In this document: one piece after another, positions 56,301 through 64,000 of the stretch
Numbering within the stretch: the stretch's first letter is position 1
Layout: the number at the start of each line of letters is the position of its first letter
From: Strongylocentrotus droebachiensis
Lineage: Eukaryota; Echinodermata; Echinoidea; Camarodonta; Strongylocentrotidae
Reading direction: 5' to 3'
Length of the DNA stretch: 64,000 nt
Assembly (NCBI GenBank): GCA_035222895.1
Contig: JAVYIG010007515.1
Location: 37,000 to 100,999 of the forward strand
Made by a program: the position numbers and the translations under genes
The notes under the pieces: generated by a model
What the model was told of the DNA's origin: nothing
Seen by the model: the letters and a program-made list of their open reading frames with translations, nothing else
The model's database searches: none

Positions 56301-58879
56301 AAATTAAAATGATTTGTAATGGATGATAAATAACTTTTTGCTCTCCCTTTATCAATATTATACCCCAATGAAAAATATGCCACTTTTGTAGGTAGGAAGA
56401 AGAGCAATGTGTTTCTTCATTTAATTGTATCCCACCTCCCAGCTATGTAGTAATTTTGGAAAAACAATGTGAATACCAAATTGCTCATATAATGATTCAT
56501 TTACTGTTTTTGTACTTTATAAACCATTATAACCACATGTACATATATATCTGTATGTCTAAACGAAAATATGTAAAGTACTTAGCCAGACTATACAATG
56601 GATATGTACATGACCTCGCCGTTTATCCTTTTTAATTAATTTAGTTATGAAATAATTAATCCTGTTTATAATCATTCATGTGACATGTAGGATACATTGT
56701 CAGTGTTACTATGTTCCGACGATTCCGTCATATATATTACTGTACGGATTCGTCAGTTCATGACATCAATGACGAAATATTCAAAATGTTCTGGCTTCTA
56801 CACGTACGTTCACTTTTCAAAAACAAATCTGATATATACGGTACAATGTACCTCGTTCTTTATTGCATCCATGTAAACGTGTCCTATACTTTTAAAACTT
56901 GTAATATTACTGACAATGTTTAATGATATTCTCTTTTCCTGTGTAATATATAATATCTAATGTGATTTCTAACACTGGAAGGTATATATAGATATATATA
57001 TGTGTGTGTGCCTTCTTTAATTGTGCCGATTGTTGTCCTATTTTAAAACTTTTGAGATCAAAACAAGACATTGTAAAGTCTAGTACAGTAAGTGGTACAG
57101 TATATTACTGTTCTTTTGTATAAAAGATATAAATCAAAGCATTGTAAAGGCAGTTGCTTATTTAAACTGATGAGACTTATGTATGGGCATTTTGTCCAAT
57201 CTATTCTTGAGAGGTTTTCCCTACCTTTGTTATACTTTCAAATAACAAAGAATTGTGATGTTTATCAAGTAGGGATAGTGTTGTGAAAGAGAGAGAAAGA
57301 GAATAAGAGATGTACAATATCTCTATTAGAGTTCTAAGTGTGTTAAAGATCTGTGTTTTCTAGCTACGAAAGATGTGAACTCTTTAGAGTGGACTTCTAA
57401 GGAGATCCCTTCGAGTAGCTCAAATACAGTATAATATGTATATGGTGTATTATATGCAAATGTACTTCATACACAAATATTTTAGCTTAAAGGAAACAAT
57501 GTTATTTACTTATTTTACTCACCGTACTCATTGTATTGATGTTTGCAGGCAATTATACAGTCATTCTCAGTAATTCGACTGATCGTTTTATGCCACCTTT
57601 CATTTTCAATTTCAATAATTTGGTGCTTGCTGTGAAAAGATTCATTGTTAAAAATCAATGGGCCATTAACTCTGTATATATGACTCCATTGTAAGAATCG
57701 GAAACATCTTTTGATTTCGAACCTTGTTTGGCTTGTGTTTTGTTGCTAATGACTGGGGCATTTTGTGGGCCCACGCCATTCAAGGCTTTCCAGGAATTCT
57801 TACGTGAAAGTTCTGAGTAAATCATTCGCTGAACTCGAGGTGACAAAAACAGTAAAAGACAACATAGGTATGCTATGATGTCTTAGTGCTATCTTTAAAG
57901 TACCAGTGATACTGTTTGGCTTAGTAAATCAAATGGTAAAATGCAATTTTAGGGTTTATTACTTTTAATAGATTCTTTAACATATCGTTCTTCTTTCAAG
58001 CTAGTCAAGTGTGTTAGCTTTGTTAGTTAATATACTCTAATTGAGATTTAAGGATTTATTGTTAGGCTCAGGCTTTAGCCAATTGACTCCTTGGTTAAAA
58101 CATATGGTTTGAACTCACTTGTAGTCTCTTCACTATGTAATAAATGATGCTTAAACGTCTATAAAATGTAACCACTGCCACTAGAATATAGAAGTAAAAT
58201 GCATTAAATAGTGTCATAATAAAGTCTATCGTAGCCATCAGATTTGGTGATGTGTGTACAATTTGTAATGTAGCAGCTAGGGTTCTGCAATGTATAATGT
58301 ATGCTAGACTATTATGTTAGTAACAGTGTGCATAAGTGGCTTTTTTCACAAGCCAATCTCTTTAATCTAGCTCATTAGCACAAAAATAGAGAGATTCTGT
58401 TTGATAGTGTGAATATGTTACATTAGTATATGCCATTAAAAAAGTCTGAATATAGAATCTGTTAGATCCTGATCTGGATTCCAGGATCATATTTAGTTTC
58501 TATATCTACTTTTTGCTTACTAGCTGTGCCAGTGTTTTATGTTGAAGAAATGTTAACTATGAACAAAAATGTATTATAAATAATATTGAAGGTATTTGCA
58601 TTAAAGGCAAAATTAAAGTGTATCAAAAGAAATCCTTTTATTTTAAAAAGGAACATTAGTGTGTGCCATGTAATTTTATGAGATAATTATGCATAATTTT
58701 ATGATTAATCTGTGTAAAGGAATAAAATATTCAACCAATCAACTTTGTTTGTCTCTTGAAGTTATGATATGGATTTCTTGTGTTTTGTAGTTACAGTTAA
58801 GAACTAAATTATTCATACCCTTGCCAAGTTTTGTCATTTTTCAAGTATGTGAAAAATTGATTTGTCCTGAATTACATTT

Positions 58880-58980
58880 CTTTAAAATGTGGCATATTAA
58901 AGCTTACATCTAAAAGTACATGTACTTCAAAATGTGACATATTAAAGCTTACATCTAAAAGTACATGTATTTAAAAAGGG
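58880..58980 (+). repeat. 48-bp tandem duplication
   Basis: CATATTAAAGCTTACATCTA followed by AAAGTACATGTA occurs twice, near 58893 and 58940. Confidence 0.85.
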
Positions 58981-59328
58981 CCCGTAGTCGTCCAGTCCAC
59001 CTTTTATTCTTTAGTTACGAAAAAACACCCCGAAAACAAATTTACAGGGGGTATAAATAATTAAGTTGTGAACTCTATGTGTAAAGAGAATCTAATCCGG
59101 GAAGGAACAGGAAGCATGAAAAAGAGAAGATTTGAGTTTTACTTCCCCCCCCCCCCCCCCCCCCATTCTCTCCTCTCCTCCCTTTCTCTCCCCTTCTCTT
59201 CCTTTTTCTCTCCATCCCGCTCTTCCTCTTCTTCCCCTCTCCTTTGTTTTAACATTACCAGTGTGTTCTTACTTTTTTATACCTCTTTTCTTTCTTCTTC
59301 ATCTATTCATCTCTCATTGTTCATGTTT

Positions 59329-59383
<55 letters not shown>

Positions 59384-60186
59384 ACACCCTCCCACACCCC
59401 TACCCCATCCTCCCTCTTTCTTCTCCCCCTCTGTGGAATGAATGCGATATGTATGTACATGAAAATGAATGAGTGTGTGTTTTTTTCTTCTAAATCTCTA
59501 TAGTTAACATATAAGGCCGAAATTCGAAACATTTTAGATCGTGCGTATTTCCTTTTTTGTGTGTGCATAAATCCTCGTTCTTTATAGTATAAAAAAAGCA
59601 CCGCAGAAAATGTAAGGAACTTGGAAAGACGCCAATATTTTGACAAAAAAAACTGCAAGGGTGATTACCCCTTAGTATTTATAGTATCTTTCAAAAATGT
59701 TCATAATTTTTATATCATTTTCCGCCCAAACCAAAGATTTTCTTCGTTATCATATATAATAATATATATATTTTCAATCAATCCAGAGTTAATATCGCCC
59801 TACTTTGTCGGAAAATTGTATCAGGGCAAATTTCATAAAACTTGTGAAAACGTCAATTTTAGACAAAAACTTCAAGGGGGTTAGTTCATCATTTTTCATT
59901 ATTTTTGGCCGAAAAATCGATAATTTTAGATTGGGCCTACACTCACATTTCTTCATCATTCCATAGCTAATGTGTCCCAAGTTCATTAAATAAATTAAAA
60001 GGATCGGGGGAAATTTCATGAAAACTGATTGGAAAACGAGAAAAAATAAGAAATTTATATTTCCTCTATAAAGAAGCGTCCCAAGTTCACACTCATAAAA
60101 CACAAATCTATCGTGGCAAATTTCATGAAATTTTGACAAAAATTGCAAGGGGTTAGTTAGTTCATCATTTTTCATTATTTTGGGCT
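58981..60186. other. Non-genic stretch with C run, CT tract and diverged repeats
   Basis: C run at 59143-59164, CT microsatellite at 59333-59379. From 59640 to 60180 a segment with GGCAAATTTCAT, GACAAAAA and GGGTTAGTTCATCATTTTTC recurs about every 290 bp (near 59825 and 60117). No gene. Confidence 0.45.
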
Positions 60187-61623
60187 AAAAAATCTTTAAA
60201 AAATTGAATTTGGCATATTTTATATTTGTCCAGCATTCCATAGCTATACAATTTGTATTTCACTGAGGACAACTTAAAATATTCTAAACTTTCTAATTTC
60301 TAATTGCCGGATTTGCTCAAACTTTCACTAACACGTTACTATCATTTTCTGCTTTCCACAATCAGTGTGGAATTCGCCTTTAATGTGGTTTCAAATTGAT
60401 CATCGGTTGATACAATGAAACAATAAGCCACACAAATATAATTCCCGGATTATTGGACCGAAGCTCTAAATAACTCAAGGTATCGGTTACTGATTTTCCA
60501 ATATCACGATAACAATTCGAAGTAAAATTGTCCAAAGCCTTTTCTAACTGAGGTTACATGAACATGTTTATATAATAATTATATAATTTTGACTTTACAT
60601 AATTCTTTGGGGGTTTTCTCGTGCGGTAACTGTATCTGCATATTTCATCTGTATATAATAGTGTCCATATTTATTATTGTGTTTGTTATTTTATGTTCTA
60701 ATATTTTTTTTAATTTATTTTTCTAGATCATGTAATATTTACGACAAGATTTGTGTAGTGAGGGTAGTGGCAGATCCAGGGTGGGGGCATGGGGGGGGGG
60801 GGCCAGGCCCCCACCCCTGGCAAAACAAAAAGATGGTAACTACAGTTTTACCCTAAAAAAAAAAAAACGAGCCTCCACACCTGTACTGGGGGAAGAAACG
60901 TTAGCAAAAAGATGGTATTTTACCTCCGTTCTTTGTTTTGGCTCAAGGGGGGGGGGGGGGGGGTTGTTGTGTAAACCACAATAATGATCACTACCCCCCC
61001 CCCCCTCCGTTGAGCAACAAAACGATTATAGTTTTAGTGGTCACTTTACCCCCCCCCCCCCCCCGCCCCCCCCCCCCCCCCCCCCCCGCTTATGCACCGC
61101 TAAATATTTTCTCACGAATTGGACCCCTCCCTCGCCGCCGGCTGGATCCGCCCCTTGAATGAGGGGGTCTACATTTTACAAGCTACAAGCTTCCCACTAT
61201 AGTCACTTCCGCACTTTCCCTTCATTTTGTTGTTATAGTTCTCAATCTGCTCGTCATTCTCTGTATCTTTTTCTCAAATCAATGTAAGTACATGTATTTG
61301 TCATAAACTTGTATAATCTGTGGAATGTGAGTGAATGAATAGATAAATAAATACACAAATTCGGCACATTTTGAAATGATCTCAGTTGGAACTTATAGTG
61401 TAAATGTTAGTACAGGCCATTGTTATGTTTAACTCATTTTTAAAATATTTTAACCACCGGAATGCCGCGAAGGAATTTCAGTTAACTGTACTAGAAATAA
61501 AAGTACAGCAATTTACCACCGGAACACGAAGGAATTTCAGTTAACCGTACTAGAAATAAAAGTACAGTAACCGTTCTTAAATAACGTCAACTTCATGGAA
61601 ACTATGTTATCTCTAAGCGCAAC
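60187..61623 (+). repeat. Direct duplication, copy 1
   Basis: Matches 62624-64000 with indels over its whole length, offset about 2438 bp. Landmarks are the CAGCATTCCATAGCT segment, GATCATCGGTTGATACAATG, TCTCGTGCGGTAACTGTAT and the G/C-run block at 60790-61088. This copy has a 63-bp unit (ACCACCGGAA...AAGTACAG) twice near 61454 and 61517, where copy 2 has it once. Confidence 0.9.
60767..61157. repeat. G/C-homopolymer-rich element with imperfect terminal repeats
   Basis: GTGGCAGATCCAGGGTGGGG at the left roughly pairs with the complement of GGCTGGATCCGCCCCTTGAA at the right. The interior has G runs (about 60790-60802, 60948-60963) and C runs (about 61006-61015, 61050-61088). It recurs at about 63217-63600. 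Confidence 0.55.
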
Positions 61624-62623
61624 ATACCTATACCGCTTTGGGTATATATTTTGGTAAGGAAGTAACAATTTAAATGCAAAAAATATGTCTTTTTAGAAGC
61701 GGGCAGCAAGGGGCCCGAACATAATCTTGTCTGGTGTGTGTTTTTTTACATAGAAATTAAATAGTTTTATCACAATAAAATGTCTTCTTTCCTCGGTCGC
61801 TTCACTTGCTAGTAAACTTCTTTTTTTTAAAACCAGGATGATTCCTGTCAACGTGCATGATGACCGAATATCGTCTGCTGACAACCAGTGTGCTGACAAA
61901 GCGTATGAGTTAAAACCCTTTAGGCCCACAACAGACGATCGGGTATCGAGGAGCTCGAATACATGCTGTTATTTTTTTTAATGATGGTAAATGATTATTT
62001 GTGCCATGATAAAAGGGGCGTTTTTTAAACCCAGTTATACATTATTAGTAGTAGTATAATATTTAGGCAAGAGGCTTCAGTGATTGGTGAAAATTATTCA
62101 ATCACCGACCAACAACAACGACGGCCCCCTCACGAACATATTTTTTAGAATTTATGGTCGTTAAAAAAGCCCATGATGCGGCTATATTTAGGCCTACGCA
62201 TTTTTGTTTGTACCGTTATGGAATAATTAAAATAGATATAAAACGTCATAACATATTAATAATTATATTCAAGAAGTGAAATTGATTTGTGTAACACCGC
62301 TTTGAAATTGCGCGACAGCCGTTCAACTTATTGAAAAGAAAATAAGAGTCGATTTGAAACAAGGTGTAACAAAAAACGATAGACAAATTATATTCAACAG
62401 GTGATTAAAGTATCTATATCAAGGGAATATGTTGAATGTGCATGGAAATTGTGTAAGAGTGTGTTGGCCAATATTATTGTGAAAAGGGGAACATTTTAAA
62501 GTGACGCGTTTCCTTTGCGCGTGTGAAACATAACACCACCGATTTCAGTTTTGAAAGTTCTATTTTTAGACCCACCGCACCAATTCATGACTAAATCTCA
62601 AACCACATGCCCCCGTGATCTTA
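61624..62623. other. Spacer between the two direct-duplication copies
   Basis: About 1 kb with no gene or repeat recognised. A 78-codon minus-strand frame at 61693-61929 has no domain. Confidence 0.4.
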
Positions 62624-64000
62624 AAAAAAATCTTTAAAAAATTGAATTTGGCATATTTTATATTTTCCAGCATTCCATAGCTACGTCACAATTTTTATTT
62701 CACTGAGGACAACCTCATAGATATTCTAAACTTTTTTTATTTTTAATCGGATTTGCTCAATCTTTCATTAACACGTTACTCTCATTTTCTGCTTCTATTA
62801 ACAAAATTAATGTGAGGGTAGAATTCGCCTTTAATGTGGTTTCAAAATGATCATCGGTTGATACAATGAAACAATAAGCCACACAAATATAATTCCCGGA
62901 TTATTGGACCGAAGCTCTAAATAACTCAACTTTTACTCAAGGTATCGGTTACTAATTTTCTAATATCACGATAACAATTCGAAGTGAAATTGTCCAAAGC
63001 CTTTTCTAACTGAGGTTATATACATAAACATGTTTATATAATAATCTTATTTGACTCTACACATTCGTTGGGCTTTTTTCTCGTGCGGTAACTGTATATT
63101 TCATTTGTACATGTAATGCTGTAAATATAATATAGTTGTGTTTGTTCTAATATTTTGGTAAATTTATTTTTCTAAATCATGTAATGTTTACGACAAGTTT
63201 TTGATGGTGAGGATAGTGGCAGGTCCAGGGTGGGGGCATGGGGGGAGACCCGGGCCCCCACCCTTGGCAAAACAAACAGATGGTAACGACACTTTTACCC
63301 TTAAAACAAAAAAGACGGGCCTCCACCCCTGTACTGGGGAAAAAAACGTTAGCAAACAGATTGTATTTTACCCCCAATCTTTGTTTTGGCTCAAGGGGGG
63401 GGGGGGGTGTTGTGTAAACCACAATAATGATTCCCCCCTCCTCCGTTGAGCAACAACAAAAAAGATTATATTTTGAGTGGTCACTTTACCCCCTCCCCCC
63501 CCCCCACCCCCCCCCCCTCCCCCCCCCCTGCTTATGCACCGCTAAATATTTTCTCACGAATTGGACCCCTCCCTCGCCGCCGGCTGGATCCGCCCCTTGA
63601 ATGAGGGGGTCTACATTTTACAAGCTACAAGCTTCCCACTATAGTCACTTCCGCACTTTCCCATCGTTTTGTTGTTATAGTTCTCAATCTGCTCATCATT
63701 CTCTGTATCTTTTTCTCAAATCAATGTAAATATTTGTTATAAACTTGTATAATCTGTGGAAATAATGTGAGTGAATGAATAGATAAATAAATACACAAAT
63801 TCGGCACATTTTGAAATGATCTCAGTTGGAACTTATAGTGTAAATGTTAGTACATTGTTATGTTTAACTCATTTTTTAAATTGTTTAACCACCGGAATGC
63901 CGCGAAAGAATTTCAGTTAATTGTACTAGAAATAAAAGTACAGTAACTGTTCTTAAATAATGTCAACTTCATGAATACTATAAGTATCTCTAAGCGCAGC
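62624..64000 (+). repeat. Direct duplication, copy 2 (cut by the window end)
   Basis: Second copy of 60187-61623, including the G/C-run element at 63217-63600. Differences are mainly homopolymer lengths, small indels and the single instead of double 63-bp unit. Confidence 0.9.

Larger units (their letters stand above)
54654..58745 (+). other. Probable 3' UTR and flank of the ZC3H12-like gene
   Basis: About 4 kb without coding signal. AATAAA at 58721-58726 followed by a GT/T-rich segment is a candidate polyadenylation site; the true end may be earlier. It contains the tandem duplications listed next. Extent is inferred. Confidence 0.4.

Noticed and set aside
60187..64000. The two 1.4-kb copies as LTRs of a retrotransposon
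   Set aside because: They lack TG/CA ends, the 1-kb interior encodes nothing and no target duplication is visible.

Overview
The window is animal nuclear DNA: multi-exon genes with GT-AG introns, many inverted-repeat mobile elements, CT microsatellites, long G/C homopolymers and abundant dispersed palindromic TACATGTA motifs. The TE mix (BEL/Pao, tyrosine-recombinase element, MULE, TTAA-site MITEs) and the ACATGT-rich background suggest an echinoderm, perhaps a sea urchin. This is inference, not proof.

The main host gene lies at 41549-54653 (+). Six phase-consistent exons encode a Regnase/ZC3H12-type endoribonuclease: KH-like segment, UBA-like domain, NYN/PIN nuclease with all four catalytic Asp, a C-X5-C-X5-C-X3-H zinc finger and a Pro/Ser/Gln-rich tail. 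The 5' exon(s) were not found. Exon 4 needs two +1 corrections, both at C homopolymers. About 4 kb of probable 3' UTR follows. A minus-strand first exon with a clear signal peptide (36095-36289) marks a second probable host gene with no identified downstream exons. A third gene (14272-17084, minus) encodes a Ginger/KRBA2-like integrase split by introns and may be a transposon gene or a domesticated one.

The left 14 kb is a TE graveyard: an inverted duplication (about 560-1690 and 9968-11075) whose arms each carry a different insertion that the other lacks, three copies of a fold-back element, a composite fold-back at 2618-3905, a decayed tyrosine-recombinase fragment, a decayed MULE transposase and an 11-copy 49-bp minisatellite.

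The centre holds a complete BEL/Pao LTR retrotransposon (19864-29715) with LTRs that look identical, a 5-bp target duplication and an uninterrupted 1948-codon gag-pol, inserted in an 89-bp-period pyrimidine-rich satellite (19258-31810). A related array lies inverted at 34864-35285 and another at 2938-3460.

Introns of the ZC3H12-like gene carry several MITEs, two with exact TTAA target sites. The right end (60187-61623 and 62624-64000) is a direct duplication of about 1.4 kb.

I did not find a convincing new multi-gene system. The strongest leads are the ZC3H12-like domain combination, the intron-split integrase gene, the young BEL/Pao element with its duplicated 463-bp flank, and the set of occupied/empty insertion sites.
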